Assembly: GCF_902491705.1 (NCBI RefSeq)
Contig: NZ_CABUIW010000060.1
Span: forward strand, 1-12,823
Direction: 5' to 3'
Origin: an uncultured Lactobacillus sp.
GTDB lineage: Bacteria; Bacillota; Bacilli; Lactobacillales; Lactobacillaceae
DNA: 12,823 nt
Below the pieces are notes generated by a model that did no database searches, had not been told where the DNA came from, and saw nothing but the letters and a program-made list of their open reading frames with translations. Position 1 is the first letter of the stretch; the number at the start of each line of letters is the position of its first letter. Shown here piece by piece: positions 1 to 6,553 of the stretch. Both the position numbers and the translations under genes were made by a program.

Positions 1-38
1 TAGTGAATCGACTATCCCGTCGGATAATCAATTCACTA
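1..38 (-). repeat. 38-nt imperfect palindrome (hairpin) in the left terminal repeat
   Basis: The arms start TAGTGAAT and end ATTCACTA, with a 4-nt loop at 18-21. Read from the minus strand, all 17 stem positions pair, because the two C/A mismatches (9/30 and 12/27) become G-U wobbles. On the plus strand they are true mismatches, so the RNA hairpin is directional. The outermost base pair is base 1 of the window, so the stem might extend beyond it. Confidence 0.85.
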
Positions 39-61
39 TTAAGCTTAGAATGTTTTGTTTA
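1..61 (-). repeat. Left copy of a 61-bp terminal inverted repeat
   Basis: Bases 1-61 are the exact reverse complement of 12763-12823; identity stops at 62 (T here, C expected from the other copy). The outer 38 bases form a hairpin, followed by an 8-bp palindrome TAAGCTTA (40-47) and an AT-rich tail. It lies just past the terminator of the first tRNA-Lys, in non-coding DNA. The nature of the repeat (IS end, REP-like element, MITE, or edge of a longer repeat) cannot be told from this window; no transposase is visible. Confidence 0.9.
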
Positions 62-76
62 TTGAAATTTTGGTAC

Positions 77-103
77 AAAAAAAGCACCGACTCCTCGCAG
101 TGC
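77..103 (-). terminator. Rho-independent terminator of the first tRNA-Lys
   Basis: On the minus strand a 6-bp stem (GCACTG against CGGTGC, one G-U pair, 8-nt loop) is followed directly by seven Us (complement of 77-83). It lies 14 nt past the 3' end of the tRNA. The stem is short but correctly placed. Confidence 0.75.
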
Positions 104-116
104 CATTTCCATATTA

Positions 117-189
117 TGGGTGGCCAGGGGATCGAACCCTGGACCCACGGATTAAGAGTCCGTTGCTCTGCCAGCTGAGCTAGCCACCC
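117..189 (-). tRNA. tRNA-Lys (anticodon CTT), copy 1
   Basis: This 73-nt gene folds as a standard cloverleaf. The acceptor stem is GGGTGGC/GCCACCC with discriminator A, the D arm contains AGCTCAGCTGG, the anticodon stem ACGGA/TCCGT encloses loop CTCTTAA (anticodon CTT, reads AAG), and the T loop is GTTCGATCC. The 3' CCA is not encoded (TAA follows the discriminator), so it must be added after transcription. The sequence is identical to the second copy at 640-712. Confidence 0.97.
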
Positions 190-225
190 ATATTTGTTCA
201 TCAGCTCTATCGCTGACAGTTAAAT

Positions 226-271
226 ATATTACCAGTTTAAAATGCTTTTGACAAGTCTTTTTTTGAAAAAA
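226..271 (-). promoter_or_regulatory. Promoter of tRNA-Lys copy 1 with A/T tract upstream
   Basis: On the minus strand the -35 is TTGTCA (249-254), the spacer 17 nt and the -10 TAATAT (226-231), giving a start near 219 and a leader of about 30 nt. Just upstream of the -35 is a T7-G-A6 tract (plus strand 258-271) in the position of an UP element, almost identical to the one upstream of tRNA copy 2. The leader contains a small TCAGC/GCTGA hairpin (201-216). Confidence 0.8.
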
Positions 272-295
272 TAAAAAAGTCACGAATTGTGACTT
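266..295 (-). terminator. Rho-independent terminator of the 73-aa gene
   Basis: On the minus strand AAGTCAC-AATTC-GTGACTT (277-295) is a perfect 7-bp stem followed by a long U-rich tract. It starts 5 nt past the stop codon of the gene at 300-521, and its U tract overlaps the A/T tract upstream of the tRNA copy 1 promoter. Confidence 0.88.
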
Positions 296-299
296 AATT

Positions 300-521
300 T
301 TAGATTTGTTCTCTAATGTGATGAGCAATTCCGTTTTGATCTTCCTTAGCACTATCGGCATAGTAGACAGCATAAACGCCATTTTTATCATTTTCAGCGA
401 TTACAATCTGACGGCCAGTTGGACGCTCAGCTTTAATAATTTGTGCACTGCGTCGTGCTTCTTTAAAGTCGTGTGAAGATGCAATTGCATCCCCAGGATT
501 GAAAAATACAGCTTCGTTCAT
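300..521 (-). CDS. Small protein of unknown function (73 aa)
   Basis: I do not recognise this protein. It is a 73-residue soluble, charged polypeptide with no membrane segment, signal peptide or cysteine. The N-terminus reads MNEAVFFNPGDAIASSHDF, followed by a basic stretch (EARRSAQIIKAERPTGR, about 21-37) and a likely beta-hairpin (QIVIAENDKNGVYAVYYAD, about 38-56). It is probably a real gene: ATG at 521 has a strong ribosome binding site (GAGGGGG, about 8 nt upstream), a possible promoter lies in front, and a perfect terminator follows 5 nt after the stop. It sits alone between two tRNA-Lys genes that have their own promoters, so it is monocistronic. Its proximity to tRNA genes or walRK does not by itself say anything about function. 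Confidence 0.75.
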   Translation of the reverse strand: MNEAVFFNPGDAIASSHDFKEARRSAQIIKAERPTGRQIVIAENDKNGVYAVYYADSAKEDQNGIAHHIREQI

Positions 522-549
522 AATAAAGCCCCCTCGATTAACATCTTTT

Positions 550-578
550 TCTTTATTTTACCAAGAAAAGGCTTGCAA
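550..578 (-). promoter_or_regulatory. Possible promoter of the 73-aa gene
   Basis: On the minus strand TTGCAA (573-578), a 17-nt spacer and TAAAGA (550-555) would start transcription near 543, about 21 nt before the ATG, leaving room for the ribosome binding site. The -10 is a weak match. Confidence 0.5.
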
Positions 579-600
579 AGGCTAATCAAACGAATGAAAC

Positions 601-632
601 AAAAAAGAGATAAGACCGAAGTCTCATCTCTT
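601..632 (-). terminator. Rho-independent terminator of the second tRNA-Lys
   Basis: On the minus strand a 12-bp stem (arms 621-632 and 605-616, one G-U pair) closed by a UUCG tetraloop is followed by a U run. It begins 8 nt past the tRNA 3' end. A stable UUCG loop and a U tract make this a strong terminator. Confidence 0.92.
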
Positions 633-639
633 ACAGTTA

Positions 640-712
640 TGGGTGGCCAGGGGATCGAACCCTGGACCCACGGATTAAGAGTCCGTTGCTCTGCCAGCTG
701 AGCTAGCCACCC
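640..712 (-). tRNA. tRNA-Lys (anticodon CTT), copy 2
   Basis: Identical over all 73 nt to the copy at 117-189: same GGGTGGC acceptor stem, CTCTTAA anticodon loop, GTTCGATCC T loop and discriminator A, with no encoded CCA. It has an independent promoter and a UUCG terminator. Two copies of the same isoacceptor suggest a gene-dosage duplication for AAG codons. Confidence 0.97.
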
Positions 713-738
713 ATTAGTTGAATCAATCAACAGATATT

Positions 739-785
739 ATTATGCTATTATTCATTGTAAAATGCAAGACTTTTTTTGAAAAAAA
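739..785 (-). promoter_or_regulatory. Promoter of tRNA-Lys copy 2 with A/T tract upstream
   Basis: On the minus strand the -35 is TTGCAT (762-767), the spacer 17 nt and the -10 CATAAT (739-744). Upstream is a T7-G-A7 tract (771-785) like that of copy 1. It faces away from the walR promoter, whose -35 begins 10 nt beyond the tract, so the two divergent promoters are packed back to back. Confidence 0.78.
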
Positions 786-795
786 CTCAAATTTT

Positions 796-840
796 TTGGC
801 TAATGTTACAAAATTCAGTATAATGTAAGAGCAAAGGAGG
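796..840 (+). promoter_or_regulatory. walR operon promoter and ribosome binding site
   Basis: TTGGCT (796-801), a 17-nt spacer and a consensus TATAAT (819-824) predict a start near 831. A strong ribosome binding site AAAGGAGG (833-840) lies 8 nt before the walR ATG. The leader is therefore only about 18 nt, with no room for a riboswitch. TGTTAC and TGTAAG occur around the -10 but not in the spacing of a canonical WalR site. Confidence 0.85.
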
Positions 841-848
841 CATTCTCG

Positions 849-1565
849 ATGCCAAAAAAAATTCTCGTCGTCGACGATGAAAAGCCTATTTCTGATATTA
901 TTAAGTTTAATCTAACAAAGGAAGGCTTTGACGTCGACACTGCCTATGATGGCGAAGAAGCTGTTAAAAAAGTTGACGAATACGATCCAGATTTGATGAT
1001 CTTGGATTTAATGTTACCAAAAAAGGACGGACTCGAGGTTGCTCGTGAAGTTCGTCAAACGCATGATATGCCAATTATTATGGTAACTGCAAAAGATACT
1101 GAAATTGATAAAGTTTTAGGACTCGAAATGGGTGCGGACGATTACGTAACGAAGCCATTTTCTAACCGGGAATTAGTTGCCCGTGTTAAAGCTAACTTGC
1201 GTCGTCGTGACATCGTTAAGAAAGCTGAAGCAGCTAACCAAGAAGAGCCCGATAAAAACATTAAAATCGGCAATTTAGTAATCATGCCGGATGCTTATAT
1301 TGTTGAAAAGAATGGTAAAAAGATTGAACTTACTCACCGTGAGTTTGAGCTTCTTTACTATTTAGCTCAACATATGGGACAAGTCATGACCCGTGAACAC
1401 TTGCTGCAAACGGTTTGGGGCTATGATTATTTTGGTGATGTGCGGACTGTTGACGTAACCGTTCACCGTTTGAGAGAAAAAATTGAGGATAACCCAATTC
1501 AACCTCAAATTTTGGTTACTCGCCGTGGTGTCGGCTACTATGTAAAACAGCCAAGTGAAGGATAA
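849..1565 (+). CDS. walR: WalR (YycF/VicR), OmpR-family response regulator of cell-wall homeostasis
   Basis: Cytoplasmic DNA-binding response regulator of the essential WalRK system, which controls peptidoglycan hydrolases and cell-wall metabolism in low-GC Gram-positives. At 238 aa it has the normal family length. The receiver domain (about 1-120) shows the acidic pair D9/D10, phospho-acceptor D53 (in LDLMLP), T80 and K102 (in TKPF). T101 is also conserved; the equivalent Thr in Bacillus WalR is reported as a Ser/Thr-kinase target. The winged-helix domain (about 135-235) contains ELTHREFELLYYLAQ and the recognition region RTVDVTVHRLREKIE. The start is set by the strong ribosome binding site 8 nt upstream. 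It is the first gene of the wal operon, separated from walK by a terminator-like hairpin. Identification is firm. Confidence 0.97.
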   Translation: MPKKILVVDDEKPISDIIKFNLTKEGFDVDTAYDGEEAVKKVDEYDPDLMILDLMLPKKDGLEVAREVRQTHDMPIIMVTAKDTEIDKVLGLEMGADDYVTKPFSNRELVARVKANLRRRDIVKKAEAANQEEPDKNIKIGNLVIMPDAYIVEKNGKKIELTHREFELLYYLAQHMGQVMTREHLLQTVWGYDYFGDVRTVDVTVHRLREKIEDNPIQPQILVTRRGVGYYVKQPSEG

Positions 1566-1567
1566 TT

Positions 1568-1610
1568 AAAGAAAGCCACAGAACTGAAGAAGTAAGTGGC
1601 TTTCTTTTTG
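1568..1610 (+). terminator. Terminator-like hairpin between walR and walK
   Basis: A perfect 12-bp stem (1568-1579 with 1596-1607) with a 16-nt loop is followed by a U-rich stretch (CTTTTTGTATTTTTTAG). It begins 2 nt after the walR stop and lies inside an otherwise tight operon. No convincing new promoter is seen between it and walK, so it probably terminates only part of the transcripts or acts as an mRNA processing or stability element. Confidence 0.75.
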
Positions 1611-1634
1611 TATTTTTTAGATGTTGAGTGAGAA

Positions 1635-3488
1635 ATGAAAAGACTCAGAAAAAAGTTAAATGATACATTTAATTCCATCAATACGAAATTAGCGATCGTG
1701 TTCATGTTGATGCTGCTGGCGACAATTGAAGTTATCGGTGCTTATTTTACTAGACAGCTTGAACAAAGCAGTATTGAAGATTTTCAGTCATCAATCCAAA
1801 TTCAAACTGTTGTAAGTAATCAGCTTGCTAAACAATTAGCTAGTAACAACAAAAATGTTAATGATCGTTTGAATCAAATTGTAAATGATTATAACAATGA
1901 CGCAATTAGCGAAATTATCGTCGTTGATAACAAGGATACGATTCGTGCTGTTTCCAATTTGAATGATAAAAGCAAAATTGGACAGCGAATCAACAATACA
2001 GATGTAAAGCAAGTTATTTCTACCGGTCATCAAATCAATAAAGTGGTTGATGATCATGGCAATTACATGATTCAGATTTCACCATTAACTAGTGGTAATG
2101 GATCAAACAACAATGTAGGGGCAATCTATGTAAAAGCCAGTATGCAGGATGTCTTTAACAACCTGCGTCAAATTTCATTAACATTCTTGATTGCTTCATT
2201 AATTGCGGCACTACTTGGTGCATTCTTAGCGCTAGTCATTTCCCGGGCAATTACGCAGCCTATCGAAGAAATGCAAAAGCAAGCTCTGCATATTGCCGAC
2301 GGTGATTATTCTAGCCAGGTAAAGATCTATTCTAATGATGAATTGGGTCAACTAGGTAAAGCATTCAATACGTTGTCGATTAAAATTGAACGTTCGCAGG
2401 AAGAATCCGATAGTGAACGGCGCAGACTAGATAGCGTTTTGTCACACATGAGCGATGGGGTACTTGCTACTGACCGTCACGGCAACGTAAGTGTTGTTAA
2501 CCAAATGGCTTTGAATTTTTTAAATGCAAAAGAAAAAGATGTCATTAATAAACCAATTGCGGAAGTTCTTGGTTTAAAGGACACTTCTTCACAAGATTTA
2601 ATTTCTAGTCAAAAAGAAATCGTCGTTACAATCGATCCTAATACGCGTGATGAAATGATCTTGCACGCTAGCTTTTCTTTAATTAAGCGTGTAACGGGCT
2701 TTGTTTCTGGTAGTGTATGTGTTTTGCACGATGTAACGGAACAACAAAAGAATGAAGATTCACAAAGACAGTTTGTATCCAACGTTTCGCATGAGTTAAG
2801 AACTCCACTTACCAGTTTGCAGGCTTATATTGAAGCTTTAAACGAAGGTGCTTGGAAGGATCCTAATATCGCACCAAAATTTTTGGAAGTTACCCAGCAA
2901 GAAACTAGTCGAATGATTCGAATGATTAATGACTTGCTCAGCCTTTCCAGAATGGACCGTGGCGTTTCAAAGATGGATCTGGAATTTGTTAACTTGAACG
3001 ATTTTGTTAACCATATTTTGAATAGATTCGACATGATCGTGAAGACTGATAAAAATAAAGGTAAGAAGAAATACACTATTAAGCGTGAATTAGGCAATCA
3101 AGCCCTCTGGGTTGAAATTGATACCGATAAAATGATGCAGGTAATTGATAACATCATGAATAATGCGATCAAGTATTCACCAGATGGCGGTGTAATCACT
3201 GTTAGATTGACGCAGAACCAAAGTCACGTGATTTTGAGTATTTCCGACCAAGGTTTAGGTATTCCTCGTAAAGATTTAAGCAAGATCTTCGACCGTTTCT
3301 ACAGAGTCGACAAAGCTCGCTCACGTGCTCAAGGTGGTACTGGACTTGGTCTTGCGATTGCTAAGGAAATCGTTGAAGCCTATCATGGCCGTATTTGGGC
3401 TGACAGTAGTGAAGGTAGAGGATCTACTTTCTACATTTCTTTGCCTTATGAACCAATGACTGAGGAGGACGACTGGGATGAGGTTTAA
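1635..3488 (+). CDS. walK: WalK (YycG/VicK), sensor histidine kinase
   Basis: Membrane kinase that phosphorylates WalR. It has 617 aa, the usual WalK length. Order: TM1 (about 19-38), extracytoplasmic Cache-like domain (about 40-180), TM2 (about 182-204), HAMP (about 205-257), PAS (about 263-370), HisKA with H386 (NVSHELRTPLTS), and HATPase_c with N box (DNIMNNAIKYS, about 505-515), G1 (SDQGLGIP, about 537-544), F box (FDRFYR) and G2 (GTGLGL, about 568-573). H271, D274 and H365 fall where three of the four zinc ligands of Staphylococcus aureus WalK PAS are reported. The ATG at 1635 lacks a good ribosome binding site, and an in-frame TGA at 1629 rules out an earlier start. The 3' end overlaps walH by 11 nt, implying coupled translation. 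Confidence 0.97.
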   Translation: MKRLRKKLNDTFNSINTKLAIVFMLMLLATIEVIGAYFTRQLEQSSIEDFQSSIQIQTVVSNQLAKQLASNNKNVNDRLNQIVNDYNNDAISEIIVVDNKDTIRAVSNLNDKSKIGQRINNTDVKQVISTGHQINKVVDDHGNYMIQISPLTSGNGSNNNVGAIYVKASMQDVFNNLRQISLTFLIASLIAALLGAFLALVISRAITQPIEEMQKQALHIADGDYSSQVKIYSNDELGQLGKAFNTLSIKIERSQEESDSERRRLDSVLSHMSDGVLATDRHGNVSVVNQMALNFLNAKEKDVINKPIAEVLGLKDTSSQDLISSQKEIVVTIDPNTRDEMILHASFSLIKRVTGFVSGSVCVLHDVTEQQKNEDSQRQFVSNVSHELRTPLTSLQAYIEALNEGAWKDPNIAPKFLEVTQQETSRMIRMINDLLSLSRMDRGVSKMDLEFVNLNDFVNHILNRFDMIVKTDKNKGKKKYTIKRELGNQALWVEIDTDKMMQVIDNIMNNAIKYSPDGGVITVRLTQNQSHVILSISDQGLGIPRKDLSKIFDRFYRVDKARSRAQGGTGLGLAIAKEIVEAYHGRIWADSSEGRGSTFYISLPYEPMTEEDDWDEV

Positions 3489-4833
3489 ATTCAAGTTTGG
3501 CGACCTTTTATTGGGGCTTGGCATGTTTATTGTCATAGTCTTATCGATTGTCCTATGGATCTTTATTATGACTAGTGACCAGCGTTTTAGTAATATTGGC
3601 CAACAAAATCAAAATGTTACTTCAAAAGAGCAAGTACGCAACCGTAGCGCTAAATCTCTTTATGATCTGTTTATTCCAACGACTGCTTATGGCTTTTCTA
3701 ATGGTAGTTTGTGTCAGCTTTATGATTCTAAAAACAATCTGACTTTGGAATTTACCAAGGAAATAAAAAATGCTAAGGCTGTTAATAAGATTAAAAAGAT
3801 CGTTAATAATTCACAGGCAAGATATGAAGAATATTTGAATAGCCCAGAATATATTCAATTAGTATATCCTGATGAAATTACTTTCTCTTTGTTTAATCAA
3901 TTGAATAAGTCTGATAGCGATGATCGTGAATTTAATCGTTTCTTTGTTTCAAGATCTAATCAGTGGATTTATCTTGGTAATGATCAAACTAATGAAATTT
4001 ATCGAATTAAAATTACGGGTGCTAATTTTGATAAACTGCGTAAATATGCGCAAAATGCCAAAACTAAGTCGCCAGTTCGCTTGGTACGCCTAAGAGAAGG
4101 CTATTCACCATTTTATAGTAGAGAAATGGCAAGCAGAGTTTATAGCTATTTAACTAATCATCAATCATATTCTTACTTTGTCTCACGTTTATTAGGCACT
4201 TCTGGTGTTACTAGCAAGACAAATAAAAATGGTCAAACAACTTATTCTCTTAACTATTACACGAGACTAAAAGTACCAGCTTCTAACTCTGGTGAACATA
4301 ATTATCTGTATACTCATTATGAGAAAAACAAGATCCCGTCTGCCACTAATCGTTTGCTTGATAGTGTTTATTATGTGCACCAATTAGGTTTAACTGAACA
4401 AGATTTGCGTTTCTTTGATGCAGATGGTTCAAACGTTAGCTACTTGAACTATATTGAAGGAATCCCAGTATTTTTAAACAAACACGATTTGCAAGTTAGA
4501 ACTACATTTGCAACAGATGCGATTACCGTTGCATTTAATAGTATTAACTTCCAAATCCCAATTCCATTTGATGGTCAGACTAAAGTCATTAAGCCAACAC
4601 AGGAAATTGTTGATGAATTATCTGCTCATGGTTTAAAGCAAGATGATATTCAAAGAATCGTTATTGGCTTTAGAATGGAAAAAGATTCCAGTCGTCATGG
4701 TTTGATTAATTTGGTGCCAACTTATTACGTTAAGGCATATGACGAATGGAAGAGTGTTAGTGAATGGGAAAAGCAGGACGTAACTACTTATCGCAAATTT
4801 AATGAATCTGTTAATAACGGGGAGGCGAAGTAA
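3478..4833 (+). CDS. walH: WalH (YycH), membrane-anchored regulator of WalK
   Basis: A 451-aa protein with a short basic cytoplasmic tail, one N-terminal membrane helix (about 8-31, GLGMFIVIVLSIVLWIFIM) and a large extracytoplasmic domain; no signal-peptidase site is apparent. In Bacillus, YycH forms a complex with YycI and WalK through the membrane segments and restrains the kinase; in Staphylococcus aureus it acts as an activator, so the sign in lactobacilli is open. The start ATG overlaps the end of walK by 11 nt and uses GAGGAGG (3462-3468) inside walK. The family is assigned from position, topology and length; the sequence is divergent, as usual for YycH. Confidence 0.92.
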   Translation: MRFKFKFGDLLLGLGMFIVIVLSIVLWIFIMTSDQRFSNIGQQNQNVTSKEQVRNRSAKSLYDLFIPTTAYGFSNGSLCQLYDSKNNLTLEFTKEIKNAKAVNKIKKIVNNSQARYEEYLNSPEYIQLVYPDEITFSLFNQLNKSDSDDREFNRFFVSRSNQWIYLGNDQTNEIYRIKITGANFDKLRKYAQNAKTKSPVRLVRLREGYSPFYSREMASRVYSYLTNHQSYSYFVSRLLGTSGVTSKTNKNGQTTYSLNYYTRLKVPASNSGEHNYLYTHYEKNKIPSATNRLLDSVYYVHQLGLTEQDLRFFDADGSNVSYLNYIEGIPVFLNKHDLQVRTTFATDAITVAFNSINFQIPIPFDGQTKVIKPTQEIVDELSAHGLKQDDIQRIVIGFRMEKDSSRHGLINLVPTYYVKAYDEWKSVSEWEKQDVTTYRKFNESVNNGEAK

Positions 4834-4835
4834 GT

Positions 4836-5660
4836 TTGGACTATAAAAGAATAGAATGGCTATTTTTCATCGTTTTTTTGTTAATCGATATTTATTTAGG
4901 AATTGAGATTCTGCGCTCACCCGTTAATTTAAGCAATGCCGATACCACTACTCAAAGTATGGCTAGCATTCGCTCAGAGATGAAGTCGGACAATATTGAT
5001 TTGCCTGATTCAATTTCTAATGCACCAGATTCGGGCTATTATTTAGCTACTAAAAATAAAGATTACTTATCTTCTAAAGTTAGCACTTTAACTAATGTTG
5101 ATGCTCGCTACTCAAAGACTGATAACACTCTTTATGCAACTCCTAAGGTAGCTACGATTTTATCTAAAAATGCTAAAACTGCTTTAAAGCAAGTAAATGA
5201 TTTTAAGAATGATCCTAAAAATGTACCTTATGGTAAAGAGTTCAAGTATGAACCTGATATGTCGAGTTCTGATAACTACATGTTTGTACAAACTTCAGAT
5301 TATGGAGAAATTTACGCTAACTCGGCTCAGTTAACAATCAGTGTTAAGGATAATCAAATTATTAACTACACCGAAACTTATATGGGACAAGCTAACCCTG
5401 TTAGAGAATTGCAGTCGACAATTAGTGCTTGGCGTGCAGTTCGAGCAATGTATACTGACCGTGAATTGACTAACAATTCTCGTGTCGCACGAATTAAATT
5501 AGGATATTCTAAATTAACTGAAATTCGCGGTAGCACCATTTTGCTTCCGACTTGGTTAGTATGGGTTGAAAACAAGACTACTAAGAATATTACTTTGAAG
5601 CGTGTGAACGCCTATACAGCACAAATGCTGCAATCGAGTACTTATAACGTAGAAAAGTAG
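4836..5660 (+). CDS. walI: WalI (YycI), membrane-anchored partner of WalH/WalK
   Basis: A 274-aa bitopic protein with one N-terminal membrane helix (about 7-26, EWLFFIVFLLIDIYLGIEIL) and an extracytoplasmic domain of the YycH/YycI fold. It is expected to pair with WalH and modulate WalK. The start is a TTG codon at 4836, supported by GGGGAGG (4819-4825) about 10 nt upstream at the end of walH; the first ATG-coded Met lies well inside the protein, past the membrane helix, so TTG is required. It begins 2 nt after the walH stop, so translation is probably coupled. The family call rests on operon position, size and topology. Confidence 0.92.
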   Translation: MDYKRIEWLFFIVFLLIDIYLGIEILRSPVNLSNADTTTQSMASIRSEMKSDNIDLPDSISNAPDSGYYLATKNKDYLSSKVSTLTNVDARYSKTDNTLYATPKVATILSKNAKTALKQVNDFKNDPKNVPYGKEFKYEPDMSSSDNYMFVQTSDYGEIYANSAQLTISVKDNQIINYTETYMGQANPVRELQSTISAWRAVRAMYTDRELTNNSRVARIKLGYSKLTEIRGSTILLPTWLVWVENKTTKNITLKRVNAYTAQMLQSSTYNVEK

Positions 5661-5675
5661 GAAGGCAGAATAAAA

Positions 5676-6473
5676 ATGAAAGTTTCCGTTTTGGCAAGTG
5701 GTTCAACCGGAAATACCAGTTTAATAGTTACAGGCCAGCATAAAATCCTGATGGATGCTGGCCTTTCTGGTAAAAAGACCAAAGATTTACTAGCGGATGT
5801 TGGTGTAGACATAAATGATATCGACATGGCCTTTCTAAGTCACGATCATACAGATCATAGCGGAGGACTTGGCGTTTTAATGCGGCGCTATCCTAGAATT
5901 GATGCGTTTGCCAATAGCGGCACATGGCAGTATTTGCTTGATACGCAAAAAATAGGCAAATTGCCAGCTGAACAAATTAATACAATTGAGCCAGGTCAAA
6001 CTAAAACTTTTGGTGATTTAGACGTGACGGCATTTGCGACTAGCCATGACGCAGCTGAACCGCAATACTACGTTTTTACTAGCGGCGGAAAGCGTGTAGC
6101 ATTTTTAACTGATACAGGTTATGTTTCTGAAGATGTTGAAGGCGTGATTGAGGACGCAGATGCATATATGATGGAATTTAACTATGATAATATGATGTTG
6201 CGAGATGGACCATATTCATGGTCATTAAAGCAGAGAATTCTATCAGATGTAGGGCACTTGTCTAATGATCAGGCTGCACAAGCTTTGGCTGATGTAGTAA
6301 CGACTAAAACGAAGCATATTTTTTTAGCACATCGCAGTCAGCACAATAATACAGAGTACTTAGCTCATGAGACAGCAAAGGAAATGTTGATTGAGGGGGA
6401 TGCAGATTTAAGCGATGATGCTAAAATAATTGATACAGAGCCTGCTAAACCAACTGATTTAATTCAGATTTAG
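5676..6473 (+). CDS. walJ: WalJ (YycJ/VicX), metallo-beta-lactamase-fold nuclease
   Basis: A 265-aa cytoplasmic protein of the MBL superfamily. The metal site HxHxDH is at H56-D57-H58-T59-D60-H61 (LSHDHTDHSGG). Further ligand candidates are H124 (TSHDA), D146 (FLTDTG) and H219 (FLAHRSQH). The N-terminus (VSVLASGSTGNTSLI) is typical of the YycJ group. A Bacillus YycJ is reported as a 5'-3' DNA exonuclease linked to mismatch repair, and VicX mutants in streptococci alter stress and competence traits; its tie to WalRK signalling is unclear. ATG at 5676 follows AGGAAGG (5659-5665), 15 nt after the walI stop. No terminator follows, so read-through into htrA is possible. Confidence 0.95.
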   Translation: MKVSVLASGSTGNTSLIVTGQHKILMDAGLSGKKTKDLLADVGVDINDIDMAFLSHDHTDHSGGLGVLMRRYPRIDAFANSGTWQYLLDTQKIGKLPAEQINTIEPGQTKTFGDLDVTAFATSHDAAEPQYYVFTSGGKRVAFLTDTGYVSEDVEGVIEDADAYMMEFNYDNMMLRDGPYSWSLKQRILSDVGHLSNDQAAQALADVVTTKTKHIFLAHRSQHNNTEYLAHETAKEMLIEGDADLSDDAKIIDTEPAKPTDLIQI

Positions 6474-6492
6474 TAATTTCAACAACTTTTTT

Positions 6493-6526
6493 TCATACAA
6501 AGTTCAAATTTGATCTGTATGATAAT
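6493..6526 (+). promoter_or_regulatory. htrA promoter region with nested inverted repeats
   Basis: In the 80-nt walJ-htrA gap, TCATACA (6493-6499) and TGTATGA (6516-6522) form a perfect 7-bp inverted repeat with a 16-nt gap that holds a perfect 10-bp palindrome, TCAAATTTGA (6504-6513). Possible -10 hexamers TATGAT (6518-6523) or GATAAT (6521-6526) overlap the right arm; no good -35 is seen, which suits an activator-dependent or regulated promoter. I read this as a candidate operator for an unidentified regulator. The pattern is not CIRCE, and there is no clean CtsR heptad pair. Confidence 0.5.
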
Positions 6527-6553
6527 TAAAAGCAAGATGAGGGGAGAGCAAGT

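Noticed and set aside
77..104. On the minus strand the sequence ending AGTCGGTGC plus U7 resembles the tail of a Cas9 tracrRNA
   Set aside because: It lies directly behind a tRNA, there is no anti-repeat, CRISPR array or cas gene, and the stem fits a plain tRNA terminator.
152..391. Minus-strand open frame of 79 codons
   Set aside because: It runs through the first tRNA-Lys and its promoter and overlaps the 73-aa gene; no ribosome binding site.
117..712. tRNA-Lys copies as the two ends (att sites) of an integrated element
   Set aside because: Only one small gene lies between them, with no integrase, and each copy has its own full promoter and terminator.
518..730. Minus-strand open frame of 70 codons
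   Set aside because: It reads through the second tRNA-Lys and its terminator; a shadow of RNA-gene sequence.
802..829. WalR-type binding site at the walR promoter (TGTTAC and TGTAAG)
   Set aside because: The two half-sites are 14 nt apart instead of the 5 nt of the known tandem motif, and the second ends in G, so autoregulation is not supported.
1621..1638. Five-codon frame MLSEK as a leader peptide for walK
   Set aside because: There is no ribosome binding site in front of it; kept only as a possible coupling element in the finding on the walR-walK gap.
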